DNA of 64,000 nt from Corynebacterium hylobatis (GCF_003955685.1 NZ_RXHJ01000002.1:62001-126000); one strand, 5' to 3'. Positions 27,561 to 36,587 are shown, counted from the first letter of the stretch. Notes: generated from the letters alone by a model not told the origin. Numbers and translations are program-made.

Positions 27561-29176
27561 TGTTTCCTCCAGCTTGCGACCGTCGAGATGCCGGCGGTCC
27601 AGTTGTCAAGGTCAGGGTCTGGACCTACGATACCTTCTCCCAGGACCAGCACACGCCGTTCCCCCAGCAACGGGACGCGGACATGTTCGCGGGTGTTCTC
27701 CGCCGCGAAGAAGTCCTGCGCCTCCTGCGCCCCGACCTCACCGCTGAGCAACGCCCGGGCCATGCCGTCGGTCTCCGGGGTGCAGTAGCCGGCCAGGTTG
27801 CCCGCCCGCGGGGACTCCGGGGCAGGTGGGCACAGCCACTGCCCCGACAGCTCCAGGGGCGCCCCCGCGCTGCTCTCCCAGGCGATGACGGCGTCCACCT
27901 GGCCCGCCGGAAGAAGGTTGCCGGTGAGGTCGGCCAGATCGGTGGTGGTGACCTCGGCGACGATGCCGGAGTGGGAGAGCAGATCCACGATGGTGCGGGC
28001 GGCGGCGAGGGCGGTGTCGTCGGCGGAGTCCACCCCCAGGCGCAGCGGGCGTCCCTCCTCCCCCGTCAGGCCGGGCAGCAGCTCGGGTGGGCCCTGCTCG
28101 GGGCTGCGCGCGGGCAGGTGCGGGGGCACGTTGAGGTCCGCGGAGCGACCGGCGGCGAGGCGGGCGATGAGGGGGACGTCGAGAAGCGAATGCAGTTCGG
28201 CCCGCACGGCGTGCTCCGCCAGCAGCGGCGATGTCGTCGACATCATGAGGGTGAGCTGGCGCGGCTGGTCGAGGGTGCGCACCTGCGTGTCCAGCATGAG
28301 GGAATAGGCCTCCACGGAGGTCTCCGCCGGAGTGATGTCCAGGAAGCTGATCTGCCCGGTGCGCAACTGCTCCACCCCCTGGGTGACGGAACGGATCTCC
28401 CGGAAGGTCACCCGGTCGGTCGCCACCGGGTCGGCACCCCAGAAACGGTCGTTGCGGTTGATGGCCACCACGCCGCGGGAACGGTCGACGTTGCCCACCA
28501 TGTAGCGGCCACCGGAGGCCGGAAGATCATTGATGAAGGCCTCGGCGAAGTCCCCGGCATCGCCCTGCAGCAGGTGGCTGGGCAGCAGGTGGCGGAACAG
28601 CCCCTGCCAGTCGGCGACCGGGGTGGCGAAGTCCACCTCCACCGTGCGCCCGTCCGCACTGATGCGGATCGCGGTGATCTCCCGGTAACCGGCCGAGCCG
28701 ATGACACCCGGTGTCGTGATCATGCCCTGCCAGAGGTAGCGGAAGTCCGCGCCCGTGATGGGGGTCCCGTCCGACCACTGGGCCTCCGGCGAGATGACGT
28801 AGCGGATGGTCTGGGCGACGGTCGCGGCGGCCGCGCCCGCCGCCTCCGGGGCGGGTTCGACAGGTCCAGCGGAGACCAGCAGGTCCGGGTCCATCTCCCC
28901 GGAACGGAACGCGCTCGGCAGGACCAGGGCAGCCAGGGAGCGGGTGAGGGTGGAGTCGTCCGACTGCATGTGCGGGTTGAAGCCGGCCGGCAGCGGGTCG
29001 ACGCCGACGTTGATGACCGCCTCCGCCCGCGAGGGCGGCGTGGTGGTGGGTGCGGTACCTGAGGTGGTGGTCTCCGGGCCGGGGGCCGGGTCCTCCACGG
29101 GAGGAGGGCCGGGGTTGGCGGCGCAGGCGGTCAGCGTCGCCGCGAAGAGGACGGCGGGGAGGAGACGGAATTTCAC
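27557..29176 (-). CDS. lpqW: LpqW-like lipoprotein (SBP_bac_5 fold)
   Basis: 539 residues. Lipobox LTAC at residues 15-18, then a Pro/Thr-rich linker and a long periplasmic-binding fold of the peptide/nickel-binding family (LAALVLPSAFR, then VISPEAQWSDGTPITGADF and IAVEQLRTGQISF-like region). Between typA/MFS and mshB it occupies the place of mycobacterial LpqW (Rv1166) and corynebacterial NCgl1054, which are needed for normal mannosylation of lipomannan and related glycolipids, not for peptide uptake. No ABC permease genes are nearby, supporting this reading. A copy of CGTCGANAAGCG lies inside at 28177. Confidence 0.85.
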   Translation of the reverse strand: MKFRLLPAVLFAATLTACAANPGPPPVEDPAPGPETTTSGTAPTTTPPSRAEAVINVGVDPLPAGFNPHMQSDDSTLTRSLAALVLPSAFRSGEMDPDLLVSAGPVEPAPEAAGAAAATVAQTIRYVISPEAQWSDGTPITGADFRYLWQGMITTPGVIGSAGYREITAIRISADGRTVEVDFATPVADWQGLFRHLLPSHLLQGDAGDFAEAFINDLPASGGRYMVGNVDRSRGVVAINRNDRFWGADPVATDRVTFREIRSVTQGVEQLRTGQISFLDITPAETSVEAYSLMLDTQVRTLDQPRQLTLMMSTTSPLLAEHAVRAELHSLLDVPLIARLAAGRSADLNVPPHLPARSPEQGPPELLPGLTGEEGRPLRLGVDSADDTALAAARTIVDLLSHSGIVAEVTTTDLADLTGNLLPAGQVDAVIAWESSAGAPLELSGQWLCPPAPESPRAGNLAGYCTPETDGMARALLSGEVGAQEAQDFFAAENTREHVRVPLLGERRVLVLGEGIVGPDPDLDNWTAGISTVASWRKQ

Positions 29177-29184
29177 AGAGTCGA

Positions 29185-30375
29185 TTATGTACCAGCGGCG
29201 GCCTGGGGCCGATTCCGCAGCGCCGGGGCGGACAGCGTGACCACCACACCGGAGACCACGAGCAGCAGCAGCGCCCAGCGCAGACCGGTGGCCGCCGACA
29301 GTGCCCCGAGCACCGGACTGGTGGCCAGGAAGCCGATGCGCATCATCCAGCTCACCGCGGTCACCCCGGCGCCCTCGGTCATGCCGGGTAGGCGGGCGGC
29401 GGCAGCAAAGGCACTGGGTACGAGCGTGGCGCAGCCGAAACCGACGAGGACGTAGCCCGCGTAGAGCAGCGCCGGGCCGGTCGCGGTGACCACCCCCAGG
29501 CCGCCCAGTCCGATGAGCAGGCCGCCGGCCCGGGCGACGGCGACGCGGCCGAAACGGTCGATGAGCCGGTCGCCGGTGAACCGGCCCACCATCTGCGCGG
29601 CGAGTACCACTGTGAAGGCCACGCCCGCATTGCCGACCTCCACCCCGGCCAGCTCCACCGAGGACAGTCCGGCCCAGTTGTTTGCGATGTCCTCGACCAT
29701 CGTCCCGGCGGTGGCCAGCAGCGCCACCGGCAGGGTGAGCAGCATGATCCGGCCGAGGGGCCGACGCTTATCGACGCCCGCCCCATCCGCCTGCTCCGGT
29801 GCCGTGCCCGGCGCCGGCACCGGCCCCGTCAACCACACCCCGACGGCGACGGCGGCGATGACCACTGTGGCGACGAGCGCCAGGTGGGCGCGGATGTCCC
29901 AGCCCAGGCTGGCGGCGGCGGTCCCGCCGATGCCGCCGAGGACCGCCCCCATTGACCAGCAGGCGTGCATGGCGGACAGGATGGAGCGTCCGGCCCGGGC
30001 CTCCACGCGCACGCCGGCGACGTTCTGGGAGACGTCGATGACAGCGTCGAGAAGCCCGATGCCCAGCAGCAGGCCAGCCAACAGCAGACCGGACGGTGCC
30101 CAGCCGATGCCGGCGACCAGCAGGGCCAGGAAGACCGTGCCCCAGAAAACCACCGGACGTGGGCCGAAACGGTTGACCGCGAGTGAGGGCAGCACCGTGG
30201 ACAGCAGGGAACCTGCGGCAAAACAGGCCACGATGAGGCCGAAGGCCAGGTCGTCCAGCCCCCACTGCTGTTTGAGGGTGGGGTACCAGGGCAGGACAGA
30301 AGAGAACACAGCCCCGTTGGTGCCGAACATGATGGCGACACCGACGGGGCTGCGGAGGGGGCTGGTGTTGATCAC
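29185..30375 (-). CDS. MFS transporter
   Basis: 396 residues from GTG 30375, about 12 membrane segments. Early segments read GVAIMFGTNGAVFSSVLPWY and FGLIVACFAAGSLLSTVLPS; a QNVAGVRVEARAG stretch and a final LLLVVSGVVVTLSAPALRN are visible. It resembles YbjJ-like drug or sugar porters; the substrate is unknown. It is 13 bases after typA and 8 bases before lpqW on the same strand. The upstream open frame is antisense to typA and is not part of the gene. Confidence 0.85.
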   Translation of the reverse strand: MINTSPLRSPVGVAIMFGTNGAVFSSVLPWYPTLKQQWGLDDLAFGLIVACFAAGSLLSTVLPSLAVNRFGPRPVVFWGTVFLALLVAGIGWAPSGLLLAGLLLGIGLLDAVIDVSQNVAGVRVEARAGRSILSAMHACWSMGAVLGGIGGTAAASLGWDIRAHLALVATVVIAAVAVGVWLTGPVPAPGTAPEQADGAGVDKRRPLGRIMLLTLPVALLATAGTMVEDIANNWAGLSSVELAGVEVGNAGVAFTVVLAAQMVGRFTGDRLIDRFGRVAVARAGGLLIGLGGLGVVTATGPALLYAGYVLVGFGCATLVPSAFAAAARLPGMTEGAGVTAVSWMMRIGFLATSPVLGALSAATGLRWALLLLVVSGVVVTLSAPALRNRPQAAAGT

Positions 30376-30388
30376 GCCAGCCAACCTA

Positions 30389-32299
30389 CTACTTGTTGAG
30401 GGCCTTCTCGCGGGAACGCGCGCGGGCGCGCTCGGTGGCACTGAGGTGGAGTTTGCGGACGCGGAGGATGTCGGGGGTGACCTCGACGCACTCGTCCTGG
30501 CCACAGAACTCCATGGCCTCATCCAGGGAGAGGGTGTGGGCCTTGGAGAGGGTGACCGTGGTGTCGGCGCTGGCCGCACGCATGTTGGTCAGCTTCTTCT
30601 CCTTGGTGATGTTGACGTCCATGTCCTCGTCGCGGTTGTTCGCGCCGACGACCATACCCTCGTAGGCCTCGGTGCCCGGCTCGACGAAGAAGGAACCGCG
30701 GTCGGCCAGTCCCTGAACGGCGAAGGCCGTGATCTTGCCCGAGCGATCGGCGACCAGGGAACCCGAGGAGCGGCCCTTGATCTCGCCGGCCCAGGGACGT
30801 GCCTCGATGCCGTAGGAGTTGGCGATGCCGGTGCCGCGGGTCTCGGTCATGAAGGTGGTGCGGAAGCCGATGAGGCCCCGGGCGGGCACGTCGAACTCCA
30901 TGCGCACCCAGTCACCGGAACCGCTGTCCATGCTGGTCATCTGGCCCTTGCGGGCGGCCATGAGCTGGGTGACGGCACCCTGGTGCTCAGAGGGCACGTC
31001 GATGATCATGTGCTCGTAGGGCTCGTGGATCTTGCCGTCGATGGTCTGGGTGACCACCTGCGGCTTACCCACGGTCAGCTCGAAGCCTTCGCGGCGCATG
31101 GTTTCCACCAGGATGGACAGCGCCATCTCGCCTCGGCCCTGCACCTCCCAGGTGTCGGGACGCTCGGTCGGCAGGACGCGCAGGGACACGTTACCGATGA
31201 GCTCGTTGTCCAGGCGGGCCTTGACCATGCGGGCGGTGAGCTTGTCACCGCCGCCACGGCCGGCGAGCGGCGAGGTGTTGACACCGATGGTCATGGAGAT
31301 GGCCGGCTCGTCGACGGAGATCCGGGGCAGAGCCACCGGGTTCTCCACGTCCGCGAGGGTGTCGCCGATCATGATCTCGTCGATGCCGGAAATCGCGGCG
31401 ATGTCACCGGCGATGACCTCGTCGGTAGGCTGACGGGTCACACCGACGGTGCGCAGCAGCTCAGCAATCTTGACGGTCTTGGTGTGCTGGTTGCCCTCGT
31501 CGTCGTAGTGGATCCAGGCGACCTGCTGCCCCTTCTTCAGGGAACCGGCGTGGACCCGCACCAGGCCGATACGACCCAGGAAGGAAGATGAGTCCAGGTT
31601 GGTGACATGGGCCTGCAGCGGGGCGTCGAGCTCGGCGGAGGGCTCCGGGAGGACGTTGTAGATGACGTCGAACAGTGCCTGGAGGTCCTCGGCGTCCGGC
31701 GCGTTGCCGTTGCCCGGGTTCTCGGTGGAGGCCTTGCCCTCACGGCCGGAGGCGTAGAGGACCGGCAGGTCGAGCAAGGTCTCGGCGGCTGCAGCGGCCT
31801 CCTCGTCCTCGAGGGAGGAGGCCAGCTCCAGCAGCAGGTCCTGGGCGTCAGAGACGACCTCGTCGATGCGGGCGTCCGCACGGTCAGTCTTGTTGACCAG
31901 GATGATCACCGGCATCTTCGCGGCCAGGGCCTTGCCCAGGACGAAGCGGGTCTGCGGGAGGGGACCTTCGGAGGCGTCGACCAGCAGGACGACGCCGTCG
32001 ACCATGGACAGTGCGCGCTCGACCTCGCCACCGAAGTCGGCGTGACCGGGGGTGTCGATGACGTTGATGATGAGATCACGGCCGTCCTTGCCGCCCCCCT
32101 TGCGGCGCACGGCGGTGTTCTTGGCCAGGATGGTGATGCCCTTCTCGCGCTCGAGATCACCGGAGTCCATCACGCGGTCGGTGACGCCACCGTGGTCGTC
32201 GAACACGCCGGACTGCTCAAGCATGGAGTTGACGAGGGTGGTTTTGCCGTGATCGACGTGAGCGACGATGGCGACGTTGCGGAACTCAGGATGGGACAC
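30389..32299 (-). CDS. typA: Ribosome-associated GTPase TypA/BipA
   Basis: 636 residues. Translation-GTPase domain: AHVDHGKTTLVNSML (G1), DRVMDSGDLEREKGITI (switch region), DTPGHADFGGEVER (G3) and NKTDRADARIDEV (G4), followed by EF-G-like domains III and V and the BipA-specific C-terminus. It acts on 50S assembly and translation under cold and stress. GTG start, with AGGAG ten bases upstream. The leader contains nested inverted repeats (separate entry). Confidence 0.95.
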   Translation of the reverse strand: MSHPEFRNVAIVAHVDHGKTTLVNSMLEQSGVFDDHGGVTDRVMDSGDLEREKGITILAKNTAVRRKGGGKDGRDLIINVIDTPGHADFGGEVERALSMVDGVVLLVDASEGPLPQTRFVLGKALAAKMPVIILVNKTDRADARIDEVVSDAQDLLLELASSLEDEEAAAAAETLLDLPVLYASGREGKASTENPGNGNAPDAEDLQALFDVIYNVLPEPSAELDAPLQAHVTNLDSSSFLGRIGLVRVHAGSLKKGQQVAWIHYDDEGNQHTKTVKIAELLRTVGVTRQPTDEVIAGDIAAISGIDEIMIGDTLADVENPVALPRISVDEPAISMTIGVNTSPLAGRGGGDKLTARMVKARLDNELIGNVSLRVLPTERPDTWEVQGRGEMALSILVETMRREGFELTVGKPQVVTQTIDGKIHEPYEHMIIDVPSEHQGAVTQLMAARKGQMTSMDSGSGDWVRMEFDVPARGLIGFRTTFMTETRGTGIANSYGIEARPWAGEIKGRSSGSLVADRSGKITAFAVQGLADRGSFFVEPGTEAYEGMVVGANNRDEDMDVNITKEKKLTNMRAASADTTVTLSKAHTLSLDEAMEFCGQDECVEVTPDILRVRKLHLSATERARARSREKALNK

Positions 32300-32350
32300 G
32301 AGTGGGCTGCTCCTATAACAAGGGATCGCGGCCGGCGGTCACCGGGCACG

Positions 32351-32403
32351 CGATGGTGAACAGCAGTCGACGATACTCGTATTAAGCGGGTATCGCACCA
32401 TCG
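32351..32403 (-). promoter_or_regulatory. Nested inverted repeats in the typA leader
   Basis: Outer arms CGATGGTG (32351-32358) and CACCATCG (32396-32403) enclose inner arms CGATAC (32371-32376) and GTATCG (32390-32395); all pair perfectly. It lies 52 to 104 bases upstream of the typA start in leader or promoter DNA. It could be an operator or an mRNA structure. Confidence 0.4.
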
Positions 32404-32598
32404 AGCTCCCGAGGTCACGCCGGGCCGTGGGCCGGGGGTGACCACCCCCTTCCGCCGGGCCGGAGCCTTCCCCCCTGTCCAGCGCCCGCTTGCCGCCGCC
32501 CCGCCACCCCCGCAGCACGCACCCTTCCCTGGCCCGCCACCACTGGGACACCCACCCCCGGACGCAGCGTTCGCGCAGGTCAGCGGGCCACTGTCGTC
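32404..32598. other. Intergenic stretch without a recognised feature
   Basis: C-rich DNA upstream of the secreted-protein promoter. Short open frames here have no RBS or family resemblance; I see no gene. Confidence 0.5.
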
Positions 32599-32731
32599 TT
32601 ATGTAACGAAAAGATGTCGTTCAGCGAAACATCAAGTAGCAGGCATGGGTGGCACTTACTCTGCGGATAACGCCATTCCGGTTGACTGCCTCACGCAAGT
32701 GAATACTGTTATGTAACGAAACTACTGTTAC
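32599..32731 (+). promoter_or_regulatory. Promoter and repeated operator-like boxes
   Basis: TTGACT (32682-32687), 16-base spacer, TACTGT (32704-32709) form a good SigA-type promoter. The 13-base word TTATGTAACGAAA occurs at 32599-32611 and 32709-32721; the second overlaps the expected transcript start and is part of an inverted repeat GTAAC-N9-GTTAC (32713-32731). TGTGAC also repeats just downstream (32736 onward). A dedicated regulator is likely; MtrA-type GTAAC sites are one possibility. Confidence 0.5.
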
Positions 32732-32816
32732 CAATGTGACAGATGTGACTGTCGTGCCGGGAGGTCGGCAGCCGCACCGTCACGCTGCTTTGAGTGCAAT
32801 GAAAGAAGGCCTGCCA

Positions 32817-33524
32817 GTGGGACCCAGAGCGCGTAGGACCACCGTCCGGACGGCCGCCGCCGCCGTCGCCCTGACAACCGTCACCGCCCTGGGCCTCAGT
32901 CTCAGCCCCGCGACCCCCGCCGCCCGGGCGGTGACCATCCCGGGCACCTCCATCCAGGGCCCGCTCGACGAACTCGGCAGACCCACCCCACAGACCCAGG
33001 CCCAGGTCCGGGACCTTGCCAACCAGCCGTGGATGCCCGCAGACCTGCGCAACGCCATCCTCTCCGCACTGGCCTTCACCAGCGGTGTGAACGGCGACGG
33101 CGGTCCGGAGCTTCCCGAGGATGCCCCGACCTTCACCCAGTTCTACTGGCCGACGGTCTCCGGCTCCTGCATCGGCGGCGAACTCGACGCCGTGGGCAGC
33201 GCCATCGCCGTCCCCGGTCCGGCGGAGATCCCCGCACCGGGTGCCGCCGCAGGCCAGACCGCCTTCGTCTTCACCGCGCTGGGCACCGCCCCCGCCACCG
33301 CAGAGCAGGGCGGGATGAACGTCACCTGGTTCAACCTCAACACCCTGCGGCAGGGCGTGACCCCGCTGGGTTACCACGGCATCAACCCGGATGGCCCGGC
33401 CACCCTCTCCGGCACCGCAGACACCGGCCAGGGCACCGTCGTGGCAATCGTCTCCGGTGACGTCCGCACCGAGGACGCCACCTGCAGCTTCATCCCCACC
33501 GCTGCGATCATTGATGCGAGGTGA
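32817..33524 (+). CDS. Secreted protein of unknown function
   Basis: 235 residues from GTG 32817, which has AGAAGG 7 bases upstream. The N-terminus is a classical signal peptide (RARR, then TVRTAAAAVALTTVTALGLS, cleavage likely after ARA near residue 40). The mature part has two cysteines (SGSCIGG and ATCSFIP) that could form a disulfide, and no enzyme motif. The pairing with a DUF402 gene is reminiscent of Rv1156/Rv1157c in mycobacteria. Its stop TGA overlaps the GTG alternative start of the next gene. Confidence 0.8.
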   Translation: MGPRARRTTVRTAAAAVALTTVTALGLSLSPATPAARAVTIPGTSIQGPLDELGRPTPQTQAQVRDLANQPWMPADLRNAILSALAFTSGVNGDGGPELPEDAPTFTQFYWPTVSGSCIGGELDAVGSAIAVPGPAEIPAPGAAAGQTAFVFTALGTAPATAEQGGMNVTWFNLNTLRQGVTPLGYHGINPDGPATLSGTADTGQGTVVAIVSGDVRTEDATCSFIPTAAIIDAR

Positions 33525-33529
33525 CAGGC

Positions 33530-34066
33530 ATGGCTGCTGATCTGCATCCGGTCAAACAGGAAACCTTCAACACCGCTGAACGGGTCAACATCGACCCGAA
33601 GGGCCACCCCCGACAGGTGGACACCTTCCGGGTCACTGACTTCGGCCTCTACATGGCCCGCGGTGCGAACCACCCGCGTTTCGGCTATCTCGAGTCGTGG
33701 CTGCTGCCGGAGCTGGGGCTGCGCGCCAACATCTTCCATTTCCGGGAGGGTGTCGATGAGCGCCAGGACTTCTACTTCGATGTCGCCGACATCCACGTCG
33801 AGGACGGGGTGTGGTCCACCCGCGACCTCTACGTCGACCTCGTCTCCGTCACCGGCGAACCCGTCGACGTCCAGGACATTGATGAACTGGCCGCCGCAAC
33901 CTCCGCCGGCCTGATCACCGCCGCCGACGCAGAGCGGGCCATCGAGACCACCCTCACCGCCGTGGAGGGCATCACCCGCCACCACGATGACGCCATGGAG
34001 TGGCTGCGCACCCTCGGTATCGAACTGACCTGGGCCGACAGCGTGGAGATGATCCCCGCCGAATAG
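33530..34066 (+). CDS. DUF402 protein
   Basis: 178 residues from ATG 33530 (GAGG 8 bases upstream); a GTG at 33521 is possible. The DUF402 core is seen in HPRFGYLESWLLPELGL, ANIFHFREG, DFYFDVADIHVEDGVW and VDLVSVTGEPVDVQDIDEL. Some DUF402 proteins (FomD-like) are nucleoside diphosphate/phosphonate hydrolases and others are RNA-associated; the role here is not known. It is cotranscribed with the secreted protein. Confidence 0.85.
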   Translation: MAADLHPVKQETFNTAERVNIDPKGHPRQVDTFRVTDFGLYMARGANHPRFGYLESWLLPELGLRANIFHFREGVDERQDFYFDVADIHVEDGVWSTRDLYVDLVSVTGEPVDVQDIDELAAATSAGLITAADAERAIETTLTAVEGITRHHDDAMEWLRTLGIELTWADSVEMIPAE

Positions 34067-34068
34067 GT

Positions 34069-34082
34069 GTGTCCCGGGACAC
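34069..34082. promoter_or_regulatory. 14-base perfect palindrome
   Basis: GTGTCCCGGGACAC begins 2 bases after the DUF402 stop and precedes the small SFPASDPP gene by about 130 bases. It may be an operator for the following stress-type genes; the palindrome has no spacer, so it is unlikely to be a terminator. Confidence 0.35.
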
Positions 34083-34210
34083 AAAGCGAGGTAGGCTCGA
34101 ATGTGAGCACCGCGTACAGTCCCGGCAGGAAGTACCGCAGTCTCCGCCCGGGACCGTCCGTCGCTCGCAGTACTCAATTCACTGTTTGAGCCTGACTGAA
34201 AGGACGCACC

Positions 34211-34387
34211 ATGGATAGCAAGGATGACGCCGAGAAGGGCTACACCTGGGAGTTCCCGGAAGATAAGCCTTTTACCCATAACCACCCGGAGAACCCGGGC
34301 AAGGAGAACCGCGAGCAGAAGCAGCAGCTGGCGGAGGAGTGGGGCCAGGAGTCCTTCCCCGCCAGTGATCCGCCCGCGAACTACTGA
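34211..34387 (+). CDS. Small SFPASDPP-motif protein
   Basis: 58 residues, highly charged, starting MDSKDDAEKGYTWEF and ending in EESFPASDPP-type sequence (SFPASDPPANY). The short SFPASDPP motif recurs in small bacterial proteins of stress regulons, function unknown. GAAAGGA lies 6 bases before the ATG. It is preceded by a 144-base gap with a palindrome and followed by the ArsC-like gene 20 bases later. Confidence 0.8.
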   Translation: MDSKDDAEKGYTWEFPEDKPFTHNHPENPGKENREQKQQLAEEWGQESFPASDPPANY

Positions 34388-34407
34388 GCCGACGCTAGGG
34401 TTGTGAC

Positions 34408-34749
34408 ATGACGACCATCTACCACAACCCACGTTGCTCCAAGTCCCGCCAGGCCCTCGAGAAGCTGCGGGAGAGGGGGATCGAGCCGGAGATCATCCGG
34501 TATCTGGACACCCCGCCGAGCGTCGAGAAGCTCCGCGAGCTTGTCGACGCCGCCGGCATCACCGTCCACGACGCCATCCGCACGAAGGAGACCGAGTATA
34601 AGGAACTCGGCCTCTCCCCGGAGACGCCGGATGAGGAACTGCTCGCCGCGATGGTCGCCCACCCGCGCCTGATTGAGCGGCCCTTCGTGGTCACCGACAA
34701 GGGTGTGCGCCTAGCCCGCCCGACCGAGGCGATCGAGGAGATTCTCTGA
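34408..34749 (+). CDS. ArsC/Spx-family thioredoxin-fold protein
   Basis: 113 residues. NPRCSKSRQAL carries the catalytic Cys of glutaredoxin-linked arsenate reductases, and the RPFVVTDKGVRLARP segment holds the expected substrate-binding Arg. Reduction of arsenate or another small oxidant with glutaredoxin- or mycothiol-type thiols is the family reaction. No ars operon is nearby, so it may be a general redox protein (YfgD-like). Confidence 0.88.
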   Translation: MTTIYHNPRCSKSRQALEKLRERGIEPEIIRYLDTPPSVEKLRELVDAAGITVHDAIRTKETEYKELGLSPETPDEELLAAMVAHPRLIERPFVVTDKGVRLARPTEAIEEIL

Positions 34750-34785
34750 GCCTGCCCGGCACCCGGGAAGCATCCGACGCCCGCG

Positions 34786-34801
34786 CGTGAGGCAGATCAC
34801 G
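34786..34801. promoter_or_regulatory. GlxR/CRP-like site
   Basis: CGTGAGGCAGATCACG has symmetrical GTGA-N6-TCAC half-sites, matching the CRP-family consensus TGTGA-N6-TCACA except for the outer bases. It lies 120 bases before the epimerase-fusion gene. Confidence 0.4.
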
Positions 34802-34920
34802 CCAACCATAAGCATCCGCTACTGCGCTGAGCAGCAACGACAGGTAATCCCCTTGAAAACAGGCGGATTCTCCAGTTTCCTCGGAGTTATCAGCCCACCC
34901 CGAGATCTGGAGTGTAAACC

Positions 34921-36576
34921 ATGAAAGTTGTCGTCATCGGCGCCACCGGAAACGTGGGCACCGGCACCCTGCGGGCCCTCCATGAGACACCCGAGGTCAC
35001 CTCGATTGTCGGCATCGCCCGACGCCTGCCCGAGACGGGCGTCGAACCCTATAAGGACTGCGAATGGCACTCGGTCGACATCGCGGCCGCCAGCGCCGCT
35101 GAGGCGACCGTCACCGAGCTGAGCGCGATCTTCGAGGGGGCCGACGCCGTCATCCACCTCGCCTGGCTCATCCAGCCCAACGACCAGCGCGAACTGCTGC
35201 GCCGCGTCAATGTCGAGGGGACCCGGCGGGTCACCGAGGCGGTCGCCCGGGCAGGGGTGCCGCACCTGGTGGCGGCCTCCTCGGTCGGCGCCTACTCCCC
35301 CGATGAGGCCCGTTCCTCTGCGGACTCCCCACCGCTGCGCGACGAGAGTTTCCCCACCGGAGGCGTCGACTCCTCGCACTACAGCGTGGACAAGGTCGCA
35401 CAGGAGCACGTCCTGGATGCCTTTGCCGCAGCGCACCCGGAGATCACTGTCACCCGTCTGCGCTCGGCCTTCACTTTCCAGGGGGACGCGGCCTCTGAGA
35501 TCCAGCGTTATTTCGTGGGCGGCGCGGTGCCTGTACAGGCGTTGAAGATGGGCAGGTTGCCCGCCCTGACGCTCCCGAAGGGCCTGCTCATGCAGGGTGT
35601 GCACGCAGATGATGCCGGCCGGGCCTACGCTGCTGCCGTGGTCCGGAAATTACCCGGCGCCTTCAACATTGCCGCTGATGACCTCATCACCCCGCAGGAC
35701 TTCGCCGACATCGTCGACCACGGACACTTCATGCTCATCCCCCCGACGGTGGTCCGCGCGGCGCTGATCACCGCACATAAATCGGGCCTGGTCCCCGCCG
35801 ATGCCGGTTGGCTGGACATGGCCATGCAGCTGCCCCTCCTGGACAGTTCCCGGGCCCGGGCGGAACTGGGTTGGCAGGCCCGGGTCTCCGCTGTGGACGC
35901 TTTCCGGGAGTTGTTCGAGGGTATGGTCGCCGGCACGGGTCTGCCCTCCCCACCGCTGGTGCCCCGGAAGAAGGATGATCGCATCGTCCACCCCCTCCAG
36001 GAGCCGGCCGGTGTCGGCGCCCACGCGGGACAGGGTGCCGCCCCGCAGGGCGGCAGCGAAGAGCTGCCGGAGGACCTGACCAAGGACCTCATGAGCCTGT
36101 ACCTGTCCGACCACCTCACCGGTGCCACCGCCGGCACCAACCGAATCGAACGGATGGCCGCCGATTTCGTGGACACCCCCGTCTACGCCGATCTGGCCGG
36201 CCTGGCCGAGGGTATCCGCGCCAACCGGGAGTTCCTGCGCAACCTCATCGACGACCTCGGTTTCGCACGTCGCCCCTACCGGCAGGCAGCGGCATGGGCC
36301 ACGGAGCGGGTCGGCCGACTCAAGCTCAACGGCCGACTCCTGGAACGGTCCCCGATGACGATGCTGCTGGAGAGCGAGCTGATGAGTTCCGGGGTCCAGG
36401 GGCAGATCGGGCTCTGGGAGACGCTGCACGAGCACGCGGATGAACTCGGACTGGACGCCGAGGTCTTCAGCCGCCTCATCGAGGACACCCAGGGCATGCT
36501 CGACACCCTCGGCAAGGTGCACGCCTACGCCCGCAGCCGGGCCCTGCGCGATGACCGTGAGATCTTCTGGGATTAG
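34921..36576 (+). CDS. NAD-dependent epimerase fused to a C-terminal helical bundle
   Basis: 551 residues. Residues 1-320 are an extended SDR/epimerase: VVIGATGNVGTGTL for NAD(P) binding, AASSVGAYSP and YSVDKVAQE (the YxxxK pair, Tyr and Lys) and a substrate part up to ELGWQARVS. After a Pro/Gly linker (residues 340-375) the rest, about 375-550, is all helical (LMSLYLSDHLTGATAGTNRI, EGIRANREFLRNLIDDLG, ESELMSSGVQGQIGLWETLH, EVFSRLIEDTQGMLDTL), compatible with a ferritin-like four-helix bundle. I do not know a family with this fusion. It is followed 11 bases later by pncC. Confidence 0.8.
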   Translation: MKVVVIGATGNVGTGTLRALHETPEVTSIVGIARRLPETGVEPYKDCEWHSVDIAAASAAEATVTELSAIFEGADAVIHLAWLIQPNDQRELLRRVNVEGTRRVTEAVARAGVPHLVAASSVGAYSPDEARSSADSPPLRDESFPTGGVDSSHYSVDKVAQEHVLDAFAAAHPEITVTRLRSAFTFQGDAASEIQRYFVGGAVPVQALKMGRLPALTLPKGLLMQGVHADDAGRAYAAAVVRKLPGAFNIAADDLITPQDFADIVDHGHFMLIPPTVVRAALITAHKSGLVPADAGWLDMAMQLPLLDSSRARAELGWQARVSAVDAFRELFEGMVAGTGLPSPPLVPRKKDDRIVHPLQEPAGVGAHAGQGAAPQGGSEELPEDLTKDLMSLYLSDHLTGATAGTNRIERMAADFVDTPVYADLAGLAEGIRANREFLRNLIDDLGFARRPYRQAAAWATERVGRLKLNGRLLERSPMTMLLESELMSSGVQGQIGLWETLHEHADELGLDAEVFSRLIEDTQGMLDTLGKVHAYARSRALRDDREIFWD

Positions 36577-36587
36577 GTGGTGAAGCA

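Noticed and set aside
27557..29176. Oligopeptide ABC transporter binding protein
   Set aside because: The fold fits, but no permease or ATPase genes are adjacent and the synteny is that of lpqW.
29486..31591. A 701-codon open frame on the plus strand
   Set aside because: It lies antisense to the MFS and typA genes, which are clear families; long antisense frames are expected at this GC content.
34521..34549. Further copies of CGTCGANAAGC
   Set aside because: Eleven-base matches at 34521, 61354, 14991 and 40347 lack the final G or simply encode Val-Glu-Lys or Val-Asp-Lys with common codons, so they were not counted.
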